From assembly GCF_000722545.1 (NCBI RefSeq), contig NZ_JNVM01000030.1, forward strand, positions 28,818 to 92,817: 64,000 nt of DNA. Reading direction: 5' to 3'. A program made the translations under genes and the position numbers. The notes under the pieces are model-generated. The model was not told the origin of the DNA. It worked only from the letters and a program-made list of their open reading frames with translations, and ran no database searches. Source of the stretch: Paenibacillus tyrphae (lineage in GTDB: Bacteria > Bacillota > Bacilli > Paenibacillales > NBRC-103111). This document shows positions 35,431-44,005 of the stretch, one piece after another (positions within the stretch are counted from its first letter, which is position 1; the number at the start of each line of letters is the position of its first letter).

Positions 35431-36846
35431 ATGAGCCGTCCAACCCCTGTTTTGTTGACCGATGAGCAAATGAGAACGTTTATAACCGAAGGCTTCTTGA
35501 TCCTGCAAACGGATTTCCCCGAATCGTTTCACCTTGCACTGACGGATCAGTTGAATCACGTGTACGAGCATGAAGGGAACCCCGGGAACAATCTGCTGCC
35601 GCGCATTCGCGAACTGCAGAAAGTGTTCGATCACCCGGTCGTTACGGGAGCGTTAACCAGCGTACTCGGGCCGAATTATATGCTGCACGCGCACCGCCAC
35701 GGACATTATAACGCTTCTCCCGTAGCCGGAGGCTGGCATAAGGACAGCTATTGGGGCTACAAAAGAATGCGCAATCATCATCCGTGGTGGGCGATGATTA
35801 TGTATTTTCCTCAAGACACGCCAGTTGAGCTGGGACCGACGGGCATCATGCCCGGCACGCAAAATTACGAGAGTCGGACCTTCGAAACGAACAATCCGGA
35901 GGGCGAGGCGGTAGCGAGCGGCAAAGCGGGGACCTTCGCGCTGATTCATTATGACATCTGGCACCGGTCGACCCCGAATCTTCTTGGACGGCACAGGTAT
36001 ATGCTCAAGTTCGAGTTCATGCGGACGGCAGCACCGCAAGCGCCGAGCTGGAATTGCCGGGAAACCGAATGGAAACGGCCGGCCTCGTTCAGTACGCCGA
36101 TTGTGGAGCACGAAGCGATGTGGAAAGAAACGTGGAATTGGTTATCCGGCCGGCTGGGCAGCTTGGCGGGCGCTTTCGCTTCGGGAGGAGCGGAGGCTTT
36201 TCACGCGACGGTGGCCAAGCTGGAAGATCCGTACGAGCCAAATGCTTTGGATGCCGTATATGAGCTTGCAGGTAGGGGGCCCGAGGGGGTAGAAGCGTTG
36301 ATGCGCGGTCTGCTTCACGATCATGTGAAGGTTTCCCGCACGGCGGCTTACGGCCTAGCGGTTGCCGGGGCCGAAGCGGTCGCGCCGCTCGAACGAGCGC
36401 TGGGCAGTGAACGGGACGAGACTGTCGTCCATGCGGCCTATGCGCTCGGCGAATTGAGGCACTTGTCAGCGCAAGCCGTACCGTCGCTGATCAAGCTGCT
36501 CGATCATCCGTCCGCACCGGTCCGGCAGACGGTCGCCGAGACGCTCGGGATGATCGGCACGCCAGCGGACCACGTTGCCTCCGCCTTGACCCGCTGCCTT
36601 CAAGATGAGGACGCTCAAGTCCGCTTCATTGCCGGCTTGGCATTGTGCCGCGTCGGGTCGGCCGGGGAGGCTGCGGTGCCGCAGCTTGCAAAAGCGCTAG
36701 ACGACGACAATCGTTACGTTCGGGCGCACGCAGCCGAAGCGCTGCACTACATCGGCACCGACTCGGCCAAGGACGTGCTGATCCGTTTCCTGCTCAACTC
36801 CCGCTGGTGTCCGACAACAACGCCGCAGAGCACCTTTTATCCTTAA
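35431..36846 (+). CDS. Phytanoyl-CoA dioxygenase family protein fused to HEAT repeats
   Basis: A 471-residue protein in two parts. The first 240 residues are a Fe(II)/2-oxoglutarate oxygenase of the PhyH type, with metal ligands His103 and Asp105 (GGWHKDSYWG) and His178 (YDIWHRSTPN), and the 2-oxoglutarate arginine in GRHRYMLKF. From about residue 265 to the end, four or five HEAT or PBS-lyase-type repeats follow (KVSRTAAYGLAVAG, ETVVHAAYALGELRH, APVRQTVAETLGMIG, AQVRFIAGLALCRVG, RYVRAHAAEALHYIG). Such repeats normally bind proteins. Substrate unknown. ATG 35431 has GGGAGG upstream. A terminator follows, so it is transcribed alone. Confidence 0.85.
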   Translation: MSRPTPVLLTDEQMRTFITEGFLILQTDFPESFHLALTDQLNHVYEHEGNPGNNLLPRIRELQKVFDHPVVTGALTSVLGPNYMLHAHRHGHYNASPVAGGWHKDSYWGYKRMRNHHPWWAMIMYFPQDTPVELGPTGIMPGTQNYESRTFETNNPEGEAVASGKAGTFALIHYDIWHRSTPNLLGRHRYMLKFEFMRTAAPQAPSWNCRETEWKRPASFSTPIVEHEAMWKETWNWLSGRLGSLAGAFASGGAEAFHATVAKLEDPYEPNALDAVYELAGRGPEGVEALMRGLLHDHVKVSRTAAYGLAVAGAEAVAPLERALGSERDETVVHAAYALGELRHLSAQAVPSLIKLLDHPSAPVRQTVAETLGMIGTPADHVASALTRCLQDEDAQVRFIAGLALCRVGSAGEAAVPQLAKALDDDNRYVRAHAAEALHYIGTDSAKDVLIRFLLNSRWCPTTTPQSTFYP

Positions 36847-36871
36847 TAGTTTGTTCGATACGACCTCGTTC

Positions 36872-36906
36872 AACCTCGTCCCGCCTATGCGGGATGAGGT
36901 TTTTTA
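36872..36906 (+). terminator. Rho-independent terminator after the dioxygenase gene
   Basis: AACCTCGTCCCGC pairs with GCGGGATGAGGTT (one G-T) over a TATxC loop and is followed by TTTTT. Confidence 0.9.
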
Positions 36907-36975
36907 GGTTTATGGACTTGCCGGACGGGTAAAGAAGCTTACGATCCGATTGAATTTTGTGCATGTTTCGAGTGG

Positions 36976-37017
36976 AACGAACGTTCGTAGTACTAGCGGA
37001 AGTTAGTACTTCTTTTT
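36976..37017. other. Palindrome and small hairpin before the DUF2157 gene
   Basis: ACGAACGTTCGT (36976-36987) is a perfect 12-base palindrome. Next to it, AGTACTA (36988-36994) pairs with TAGTACT (37003-37009), followed by TCTTTTT. The combination could be an operator next to a weak terminator or attenuator. The DUF2157 gene starts 72 bases further on. Confidence 0.35.
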
Positions 37018-37088
37018 CCTCTCGGACCGGATATACTTGAGTTATCAATACTCGCACAAGATTTTACGCAAACAAGGGGTGCATTCCG

Positions 37089-38318
37089 ATGAGCCGAAAA
37101 TGGTTGGAGAAAGAAACCCCGATTTGGGTGGAGCGGGGCATCGTTACCCGCGAGCAGGCAGATCAGCTTCTAAGCATGTACGAAACGAAAAATCATGCCG
37201 TCGGCCTGCTGCCGATTCTCGGAAGCATTTTGGTTGGACTGGGCATTCTCAGTTTTATAGCTGCCAACTGGCAGGATATCCCGCAGCTTGTCCGCCTTGC
37301 CATGATCGTGCTGCTGCTGATCGGCTTTTACGGCGGGGGCGAGCTGGCGCTGCGGAGGGGCCACGATAGGCTGGGCATCGCGCTGGTCAGCCTTGGAGTC
37401 GTCAGCTTCGGAGGAGGCATCGTGCTGATCGGCCAAATGTTTCACTTGGTCTCCTACAACGCGGGAACGTTTATTTTGTGGGCTTGCGCAGGAATGGCCG
37501 CGACCTTTATATACCGCAGCCGCTACTTGTATTTGCTAAGTCTGCTTCTATTTGATATCGCCCAATGGTACGGCGCAGCGGAGTTCGGTTCCTTCAGCTA
37601 TACCGCGTTCGCGCTTCTGGTTGCCGGTCTCGGGTTTTACGGCTGGAAATGGCGTCATCCGCTGCTGATCTGGTGCTTCAGCTTCAGCGTAACCGTGCAG
37701 GCGCTGATGTGGGCGATCGTCTCGGACGTGCCGTTCCTCTGGATGTTTATCCCGGCCATGGCGCTTTACGTCCTCAGCGATTGGTTGAAGGAGGAACGCC
37801 GCGGAGGCTACGCGCTGCAGACGGCTCCGCTTGCCGCAGCATTTATTTTCGCCATCGTCATGGTGATGGCCGGACATGGAAGAGGGCTTGCGGATGATAG
37901 CAGGCTGCTCGCCGAACCGCTCTATTACTTCGGGGCGCTTGTTCTTCTCTTTGGCGTCTCGCTGATCGGCAAGCTGCGAAACGGCCGGGCGTCCAGCGCC
38001 TTCGAATGGATTTTGCTCGCACCGTTCGTTTACCTGCCTTCCGGCGTCGACGTCCTGTACCTGCTTGCGACGTTTTTCTTCTCGCTGTACGTGCTATGGC
38101 GCGGCTATGCCGAGGAATGGCGGTTCAAGATCAATTTCGGAACGGTTCTATTCATCTGCAGTACGATGGTGGCTTACGGCAAACTGACATGGGATTTTAT
38201 GGACAAATCGCTGTTTTTCATTCTCGGAGGCTGTATACTCATCGGTTTGAGTTGGTTCCTGAACCGGCGGAAGAAACGGTTTTTCGACGATACGAAGGAG
38301 GGGAACCGACATGTCTGA
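37089..38318 (+). CDS. DUF2157 membrane protein
   Basis: A 409-residue membrane protein. The soluble head of about 45 residues (LEKETPIWVERGIVTREQAD) and the following GLLPILGSILVGLGILSFIAANW are typical of DUF2157. About eleven or twelve hydrophobic helices follow, and the C-terminus is basic and polar. Function unknown. It overlaps the next gene by 8 bases. The pairing of DUF2157 with a GDYXXLXY protein is common in bacteria, and the two probably act in one membrane complex. AAGGGGTG precedes the ATG. Confidence 0.82.
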   Translation: MSRKWLEKETPIWVERGIVTREQADQLLSMYETKNHAVGLLPILGSILVGLGILSFIAANWQDIPQLVRLAMIVLLLIGFYGGGELALRRGHDRLGIALVSLGVVSFGGGIVLIGQMFHLVSYNAGTFILWACAGMAATFIYRSRYLYLLSLLLFDIAQWYGAAEFGSFSYTAFALLVAGLGFYGWKWRHPLLIWCFSFSVTVQALMWAIVSDVPFLWMFIPAMALYVLSDWLKEERRGGYALQTAPLAAAFIFAIVMVMAGHGRGLADDSRLLAEPLYYFGALVLLFGVSLIGKLRNGRASSAFEWILLAPFVYLPSGVDVLYLLATFFFSLYVLWRGYAEEWRFKINFGTVLFICSTMVAYGKLTWDFMDKSLFFILGGCILIGLSWFLNRRKKRFFDDTKEGNRHV

Positions 38319-38850
38319 CAAAGCTGTTTCAGGCGGCAGCCGTCGTTCTCTGCTTAAGGCCGGAATAGTCGTGCTGCAGGCACTTGTGCTGATTGGAATC
38401 GCTCTATCCTTCTATGCGGTCGGCTGGTTCGGAAAGGATATCCGTGTCCGAACGGTGCCGGTGGACCCGCGCGATTTGCTGTACGGCGATTACGTTACCC
38501 TCGGCTATGACATCAGCCGTCTGGACCCGTCGCTGTGGAAGGACACGGCAAGGAAGCCAGAGAAAGGCCAACCCGTCTACGTGGTTTTGAAGCCGGGAAC
38601 GGACGGTATTGCCCAGCCGGTGGCTGCATACGGCTCGAAGCCCGCGGTGCAGGAAGGCGAGGTCGTGATGAAAGGCCGGATCGACAATAGTTGGAGGGAA
38701 GAGATTCTCGTCAAATATGGAGTGGAAAAATACTACGTGCCCGAGGGGACCGGCAAATCGCTTGAGGATAAGGCCAGCCGGCTAATCGTGCATATGAAAG
38801 TCGCCCCGTGGGGCCAAGCAAAAATCGAAGGGCTCGAAGAGCGGTCGTAA
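38311..38850 (+). CDS. GDYXXLXY-domain membrane-anchored protein
   Basis: A 179-residue protein with one N-terminal membrane helix (about residues 15-37) and a beta-rich external domain. The family signature appears as LLYGDYVTLGYDIS near residue 60, and the end contains the second conserved part YYVPEGTGKSLE. It starts inside the end of the DUF2157 gene, so translation is coupled. Function unknown. Known genomes usually carry this gene directly after DUF2157, which is the strongest clue that they work together. Confidence 0.82.
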   Translation: MSDKAVSGGSRRSLLKAGIVVLQALVLIGIALSFYAVGWFGKDIRVRTVPVDPRDLLYGDYVTLGYDISRLDPSLWKDTARKPEKGQPVYVVLKPGTDGIAQPVAAYGSKPAVQEGEVVMKGRIDNSWREEILVKYGVEKYYVPEGTGKSLEDKASRLIVHMKVAPWGQAKIEGLEERS

Positions 38851-38875
38851 CGCTGCGTCGAAGATAATATATGAA

Positions 38876-38916
38876 AAAACTCGGCTTCCTGCAGTCCAGG
38901 GGGAATCGAGTTTTTG
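38876..38916. terminator. Terminator between the convergent GDYXXLXY and sigma-factor genes
   Basis: AAACTCG-TTCC pairs with GGAA-CGAGTTT across the loop and is followed by TTTTT on the plus strand, with AAAAAA on the other side. It can act in both directions. Confidence 0.75.
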
Positions 38917-38941
38917 CTTTTTTTCGGCTGGGTGCAGCGGT

Positions 38942-39826
38942 TTAAAGCTCGGGAAGTTCCGTCAGATGGCTCAGCTTATCCGGATTGTTCACAAAATACA
39001 TCGTTCGGATCCGCGTGCCTTCGAATTCGAATAGCATGGCGATGCGGGAGCGGGAGCCGTCAACCAACAGTCCGGCTCCGCCATTGAACGAAACGGGGAC
39101 GCTCCGCGTCAGGACGGTGCCTTTGGATGCTATGCCAAGCAGGAAGGCAGCGATCCGGTCGGCACCGAGAATCGGCCGGAGCGCCGCGCGCACCTTGCCT
39201 CCGCCGTCGGAGTGCAGGATGGCATCCTCCGTCAGCAGATGGATGAACTGAAGCACGTCTCCCGTACTGACCGCCTTTAAAAAGCTGCGGACGAGCGATT
39301 CCGATTCCGGTAAGCCGGGCTGAGGGGGCAGGGCCTCCTCGGGATGCAGCTTTTGCTTCAAACGGCTGTACGTTTTACGGCAGGCGGCTTCGCTTTTGTC
39401 CAGCATGTCGGCAATTTCTTTATAGTCGTAATCGAACGCTTCGCGCAGGACGAAAATCGCCCGTTCAACCGGGTTCAACTGCTCCAGCAGCAGCAGGAAG
39501 GCAAAGGAAATGTCGTCGTTCCGGGCCGCCTGCAGCAGTGGGTCTTCCTTGTCCGAAGTTTGCAGCGGCTCGGGAAGCCACGGCCCGACATACACTTCCC
39601 TGCGGGAACGGGCGGATTTGAGCTGATCGATGCAGCGGCGGGTAACGGATTTGCACAAATACGCCTTCGGGTTCTGAATCGCGCCCGGGTCTGTGCGGGA
39701 TACGGCCAGAAACAGATCGTGGATGATATCCTCCGCTTCGGACACCGACCCCAGCATCCGGTATGCGATCGAAAACAACAGCGGTTTATACTCGGTATAC
39801 CAGTCTTCCAACGGAAGCTGCGTCAT
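38942..39826 (-). CDS. ECF RNA polymerase sigma factor, SigJ/ECF41-like
   Basis: A 294-residue sigma-70 family protein. Region 2 (residues about 10-75) contains YRMLGSVSEAEDIIHDLF; region 4 (about 115-165) contains LNPVERAIFVLREAFDYDYKEIA. An extra C-terminal SnoaL-like domain (about 180-290: LVRSFLKAVSTGDVLQFIHLL) is characteristic of ECF41/SigJ factors, where it replaces a separate anti-sigma factor. No anti-sigma gene is adjacent. ATG 39826 has AGGAG 9 bases upstream; the frame continues upstream without sense. The gene is divergent from lipL. Confidence 0.87.
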   Translation of the reverse strand: MTQLPLEDWYTEYKPLLFSIAYRMLGSVSEAEDIIHDLFLAVSRTDPGAIQNPKAYLCKSVTRRCIDQLKSARSRREVYVGPWLPEPLQTSDKEDPLLQAARNDDISFAFLLLLEQLNPVERAIFVLREAFDYDYKEIADMLDKSEAACRKTYSRLKQKLHPEEALPPQPGLPESESLVRSFLKAVSTGDVLQFIHLLTEDAILHSDGGGKVRAALRPILGADRIAAFLLGIASKGTVLTRSVPVSFNGGAGLLVDGSRSRIAMLFEFEGTRIRTMYFVNNPDKLSHLTELPEL

Positions 39827-39976
39827 TGGTGGATTCTCCTTTGCGGTAAAAATCGAACTGCCGGCTTCGGCGCGGTTCGCTCGTAAGTAAATAAGACGAG
39901 ACGGCGGACAGGTTTGTGACAAGTCCTTTTCATTGTAGCACGGATCGCTTTCCGGAGGCAGTGAAATCCCGGGTAC

Positions 39977-40005
39977 TTGCAACGGCCGCCGGACCCTTTT
40001 AGAAT
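39977..40005 (+). promoter_or_regulatory. Promoter of the lipoyl-transfer gene
   Basis: TTGCAA (39977-39982) and TAGAAT (40000-40005) are 17 bases apart, 58 bases before the start codon. The 236-base divergent region 39827-40062 has nothing else I can identify. Confidence 0.6.
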
Positions 40006-40062
40006 GGGGGTAGTTTAGACGAACCCGCGAAGCGGAATCGGGAAAGGAGCGGGTTAGCCGCT

Positions 40063-40935
40063 ATGGACAAGCAAGAGATGACGCAGCCGAAGAAGAACGG
40101 GCTTTCGGATCTGCTGCTGCTGGACCGTTCGCAAGACGTAACGGAACAGGACGTGCTGTATCCGTTTGCGCTGGAGGAGCTGCTGTGCAAGCACGTGGGC
40201 GAAGGCGGGGCGCCGCTGTGCCATCTGTGGCGTCACCCGCGCGCGTTCGTCATGGGGCTGCGCGACAGCCGGCTGCCCGGCGTGGCGGAAGCGGCCAGGT
40301 ACTTGGAGGCGGAAGGCTACAACGTCGCCGTCCGCAATTCGGGCGGCGCGGCGGTGCCGCTTGATCTGGGCGTCGTCAACGTGTCGCTGATCATGCCGAA
40401 GCGCCGGGCCGGGGAAATCGACTTCCGCGACGACTTCGAACGGATGTTCGAGCTGATCCGGCTAGCGCTTCAAGCGACCGGATGCGAAGTGCGCAAAGGG
40501 GAAATTGAAGGGGCCTACTGTCCCGGAGATTACGATCTGAGTATCGGCGGCCGCAAATTTTGCGGCATCGCCCAGCGGCGGCAGGCCCATGCGTACGTCG
40601 TGCAGGCGTTCGTGATTGCCGAGGGGGCCGGGGAGGAGAAAGCGCGGCAAGCGCGCGAGTTTTACGAGCGGGCTTCCGGCGGCGCGCAGGATATCGATTT
40701 TCCGCGAGTGACGGCCGACAGTATGGCCAGCTTGGAAGAGCTGACCGATCTGGGCGAGGGCGCGGCGCTCAAGTTCATGGAGGCATTGAAGCGGGTCGTG
40801 CGCGAGCGGCAAACCCCCGTAGGGCTGGAACGGGCGGCAGCGGGACTGTGGGTCCCGGAAGCCTCCCGGGTGCGGGAAATGGCGGCCCTGCTCCGCGAGC
40901 GCTATGGCATTCGCGGAAGGGAGTCCGGCGAATAA
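40063..40935 (+). CDS. Octanoyl/lipoyl transferase of the LipL/LipM family
   Basis: A 290-residue member of the biotin/lipoate protein ligase fold. LWRHPRAFVMGLRDSRLP corresponds to the substrate loop, and VRNSGGAAVPLDLGVVNVS to the RRxxGGGxVxH-type signature in its Gly-Ala-rich LipL form. The nucleophilic cysteine is Cys153 in GAYCPGDYDLSIGGRKFCGI. In B. subtilis, LipM loads octanoate on GcvH and LipL moves it to E2 subunits; lack of a classical ATP site suggests LipL. The gene lies upstream of the pyruvate dehydrogenase operon, whose E2 needs lipoylation. The ATG at 40063 is rather far from AAAGGAG; ATG 40078 would be even further. Confidence 0.75.
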   Translation: MDKQEMTQPKKNGLSDLLLLDRSQDVTEQDVLYPFALEELLCKHVGEGGAPLCHLWRHPRAFVMGLRDSRLPGVAEAARYLEAEGYNVAVRNSGGAAVPLDLGVVNVSLIMPKRRAGEIDFRDDFERMFELIRLALQATGCEVRKGEIEGAYCPGDYDLSIGGRKFCGIAQRRQAHAYVVQAFVIAEGAGEEKARQAREFYERASGGAQDIDFPRVTADSMASLEELTDLGEGAALKFMEALKRVVRERQTPVGLERAAAGLWVPEASRVREMAALLRERYGIRGRESGE

Positions 40936-40957
40936 GAGGCTTTGTAACGGATTCAGG

Positions 40958-41683
40958 TCAAAAAAATCGCTTCAGCATGCCCGGCAGCTCATTTTGCCAA
41001 AAGCCCCAAATGTGTTTTCCCGGCTTTTCTTCGTAATGCAGCGAACAGCTTCTCGTAACGAGGAGCTGTTTTGTTTTGCGGTTCGCCTCCACAAAATCGA
41101 ACCTGCCGCGCTCCGTCGTTACTTCCGTCTCATCGAGTCCGATGACCATGGACAGCTTCAGCCACGACAAGTCGTCCTCGGCTTCGATCCGCTCTTGCGT
41201 CGTTTGTAAAAATGCGCCGGACAAGGATATAACTTGGCAAAAAAGGCTACGATAATCTAAGGCAAGATGCAGAGAAACGGTGCCCCCGAGCGAATCGCCG
41301 GCCAAGATCCGTTCGTTCAAATCCGCGCGAACCGGATAATGATCTTCTATAAACGGAATCAGCTCCTCGGCAAAAAACGCGCAGTAAGCGCCGAAACGCT
41401 CTCCTTCGGGCGCGTACTCGGAAGTGCGGACCGTTTTGTCTACGTCTACGCCGACGATGATGGCGGGCTCCACATTGTCATCGAAAATAAGCCGGTTCAT
41501 CGTTGTGGCGATGCGGCCGAAATTAAAAAAATCTTCGCCGTCCTGGCAATAGATGACAGGATACGACAACAGTTCGTTGTAGCCTGGGGGAAGATAAACG
41601 CGCAGCGATCTTTCCTGCCCGAGAGCGTGTGAAAATACGGTTTCTTTTACGATAGTACGCTTGTAGTACAAGCTGTCGTCCAT
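40958..41683 (-). CDS. Alpha/beta-hydrolase esterase of the enterochelin-esterase/YbbA type
   Basis: A 241-residue cytosolic hydrolase. LRVYLPPGYNELLSYPVIYC opens the fold. The nucleophile serine lies in LAGDSLGGTVSLHLAL, followed by the oxyanion-forming glycines. The catalytic His is probably the one in GKHIWGFWQNELPG near the C-terminus, and the Asp or Glu sits in the VIGLDETEV region. Members cleave iron-siderophore esters or simple acyl esters; no siderophore genes are nearby. GAGG 8 bases before ATG 41683 supports the start. Its promoter should lie in the 216-base region shared with pdhA. Confidence 0.82.
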   Translation of the reverse strand: MDDSLYYKRTIVKETVFSHALGQERSLRVYLPPGYNELLSYPVIYCQDGEDFFNFGRIATTMNRLIFDDNVEPAIIVGVDVDKTVRTSEYAPEGERFGAYCAFFAEELIPFIEDHYPVRADLNERILAGDSLGGTVSLHLALDYRSLFCQVISLSGAFLQTTQERIEAEDDLSWLKLSMVIGLDETEVTTERGRFDFVEANRKTKQLLVTRSCSLHYEEKPGKHIWGFWQNELPGMLKRFF

Positions 41684-41802
41684 GTGACAAACCTCACAGT
41701 GTATTATAATAGTTTTATGGATTTTATTAATCTGTATTATTATTTTTTATAAACTGTTATATACGTCTAATCGAAAAGAAATCATATTTTACAAGTATGT
41801 TC

Positions 41803-41832
41803 TTGTGCAATTCACTAAAACAGGTTTATAAT
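41803..41832 (+). promoter_or_regulatory. Probable promoter of the pdh operon
   Basis: TTGTGC (41803-41808) and a perfect TATAAT (41827-41832) are 18 bases apart, about 68 bases before the pdhA start. The region around it is strongly AT-rich, unlike the flanking genes. Confidence 0.6.
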
Positions 41833-41899
41833 AATACTATAACAGAAACACCCCAATTTCGACATCCCTTCAAAATCTATCGCTGAGGTGAATATGGAA

Positions 41900-42970
41900 A
41901 TGAGCAAGCCTTATGTTGTGGGCGTACAGGAAGTACAGCCGTTGTCCGTTCTGGGCACCGACGGTACCGTTACGAATCCCGGAGCTATGCCGAACCTGAC
42001 GGATGACCAATTGAAAGAATTAATGCGCCGCATGGTGTTCACACGTACGTGGGACCAACGCGCTGTCAATTTAACGCGTCAAGGACGCCTCGGATTTTAT
42101 GCGCCGGTTTCCGGTCAGGAAGCAACGATGGTCGGCAGCGAATTCGTGCTGAACAAAGACGATTTCATCTGCCCGGGCTACCGCGACATGCCGCAAATCG
42201 TATGGCACGGTCTGCCGATGTACCAAGCGTTCCTTTATTCGCGCGGACATCAACACGGCGGACAAATTCCGCAAGACGTGCACGTTCTTATGCCGCAAAT
42301 CATCATCGGCGCGCAATATTTGCACGCGATGGGCGTGGCGATGGCGTTCAAGCAGCGCGGAGAGCAGCGCGTTTCCATTACGTACACCGGTGATGGCGGC
42401 TCGTCCGAGGGCGATTTCTACGAAGCGCTGAACTTCGCGGGGGCGTTCAAGCTGCCGTCGATTTTCATGGTGCAAAATAACGGCTACGCGATTACGACGC
42501 CGTTCTCCAAGCAAACGGCTGCGCTTTCTGTAGCGCACAAAGCGGTTGCTGCCGGAATCGAAGGCGTACAAGTAGACGGGATGGACGTGCTCGCGGTTGT
42601 GAAAGCCGTTCAAGACGCAGCAGAGCGCGGCCGCAAGGGTGAAGGAGCGACGCTCATCGAGGCGATAACTTACCGTTTCCTGCCGCACTCCATGTCCGGG
42701 GACGACCCGTCCAAATACCGCACGAAAGAAGAAACGGCTGAATGGGAGCTTAAGGATCCGCTGAACCGCTTCCGCAACTATCTCGTCTCCAAAGGCCTTT
42801 GGACCGAAGAGGAAGAAGCCAAAGTCGTCGAGGATGCGAAAAACACCGTCGCTGAGCAGATCAAGAAGGCCGAAGAAACGGAAAAAATGACGGTGCCGGG
42901 CTTGATCGACAGCATGTTCGAAACGACGCCACAGCATTTGGAAGAGCAAAAAGCGGATTACTTAGCGTAA
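41900..42970 (+). CDS. pdhA: Pyruvate dehydrogenase E1 component, alpha subunit
   Basis: A protein of about 356 residues. The thiamine diphosphate motif runs from GDGGSSEGDFYEALNFAG to VQNNGYAI, and SMSGDDPSKYRTKEE forms the phosphorylation-loop region of the family. With PdhB it decarboxylates pyruvate and passes the acetyl group to lipoyl-E2. GTG 41888 and ATG 41894 are also in frame, but GAGGTG lies 9 bases before ATG 41900, which gives MSKPYVVGVQ. It is the first gene of pdhABCD, with pdhB 20 bases downstream. Confidence 0.96.
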   Translation: MSKPYVVGVQEVQPLSVLGTDGTVTNPGAMPNLTDDQLKELMRRMVFTRTWDQRAVNLTRQGRLGFYAPVSGQEATMVGSEFVLNKDDFICPGYRDMPQIVWHGLPMYQAFLYSRGHQHGGQIPQDVHVLMPQIIIGAQYLHAMGVAMAFKQRGEQRVSITYTGDGGSSEGDFYEALNFAGAFKLPSIFMVQNNGYAITTPFSKQTAALSVAHKAVAAGIEGVQVDGMDVLAVVKAVQDAAERGRKGEGATLIEAITYRFLPHSMSGDDPSKYRTKEETAEWELKDPLNRFRNYLVSKGLWTEEEEAKVVEDAKNTVAEQIKKAEETEKMTVPGLIDSMFETTPQHLEEQKADYLA

Positions 42971-42990
42971 AAGGGGAGGAACTTTCAGCC

Positions 42991-43971
42991 ATGGCTCAAA
43001 TGACAATGATTCAAGCGATCAAGGACGCGATGCGAGTCGAGCTCCAGCGCGATCCGAACGTGGTCATATTCGGGGAAGACGTAGGTAAGGTCGGCGGCGT
43101 ATTCCGCGCAACGGAAGGTCTGCAGGCCGAATTCGGGGAGAAACGCGTATTCGATACGCCGCTTGCGGAATCCGCGATCGGCGGGATGGCGGTCGGGATG
43201 GCGACTCAAGGCTTCCGTCCGATCATGGAAATCCAATTTGTCGGCTTTATTTTTGAAGCGTTCGACCAAATCGCCGTACAAGCGGCGCGCATGCGCTATC
43301 GTTCCGGCGGCCGTTACAACGCGCCGATTACGATCCGTACGCCTTTTGGCGGCGGCGTTAAAGCGGCGGAGCTGCACACCGACTCGCTGGAAGGGCTGAT
43401 GGTGCAAACGCCAGGGATTAAAGTTGTCGTGCCGTCCAACCCTTACGATGCGAAGGGGCTGCTCATTTCGGCAATCCGCGACAACGATCCCGTGTTCTTC
43501 ATGGAGCATCTGAACTTGTACCGTTCGTTCCGCGCGGAAGTGCCGGAAGGTGAATATACGGTACCGATCGGCAAGGCGAACGTCGTTCGCGAAGGCTCGG
43601 ACGTCACGATCATTACTTACGGCGCCATGGTGCACACTTCGCTCAAAGCGGCCGAGGAGATCGAAAAAACGCGCGGCGCGAAAGTCGAAGTTATCGACCT
43701 GCGCACGCTGATGCCGCTGGATATCGACACCATCGTCGAATCGATCAAGAAAACGAATCGTGCGATCGTCGTGCAGGAAGCGCAAAAAACCGCAGGTATC
43801 GCCGCGGAAGTAATCGCGCAAATCAACGAGAAAGCGATTCTGCATCTCGAAGCGCCGGTGCTGCGCGTTGCGCCTCCGGATACGGTATATCCTTTTGCGC
43901 AAGTCGAGGATCAATGGCTTCCGAATCCGGCCCGTATCGTCAAAGGCCTGAATCAAGTACTGGATTTCTAA
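42991..43971 (+). CDS. pdhB: Pyruvate dehydrogenase E1 component, beta subunit
   Basis: A 326-residue transketolase-like protein. FGEDVGKVGGVFRATEGL and DTPLAESAIGGMAVGMA form the cofactor pocket, MEIQFVGFIFEAFDQI the dimer core, and the C-terminal transketolase_C domain contains VIDLRTLMPLDIDTIVES. It completes the heterotetrameric E1. AGGGGAGG stands before the ATG. It lies in the middle of the pdh operon. Confidence 0.97.
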   Translation: MAQMTMIQAIKDAMRVELQRDPNVVIFGEDVGKVGGVFRATEGLQAEFGEKRVFDTPLAESAIGGMAVGMATQGFRPIMEIQFVGFIFEAFDQIAVQAARMRYRSGGRYNAPITIRTPFGGGVKAAELHTDSLEGLMVQTPGIKVVVPSNPYDAKGLLISAIRDNDPVFFMEHLNLYRSFRAEVPEGEYTVPIGKANVVREGSDVTIITYGAMVHTSLKAAEEIEKTRGAKVEVIDLRTLMPLDIDTIVESIKKTNRAIVVQEAQKTAGIAAEVIAQINEKAILHLEAPVLRVAPPDTVYPFAQVEDQWLPNPARIVKGLNQVLDF

Positions 43972-44005
43972 TATTTTACTAAGACTCGAGGACGGTGAGT
44001 AACCG

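Noticed and set aside
36976..36987. LexA (SOS) box
   Set aside because: CGAACGTTCG lacks the four-base spacer between the CGAAC and GTTCG half-sites of the Bacillus SOS box.
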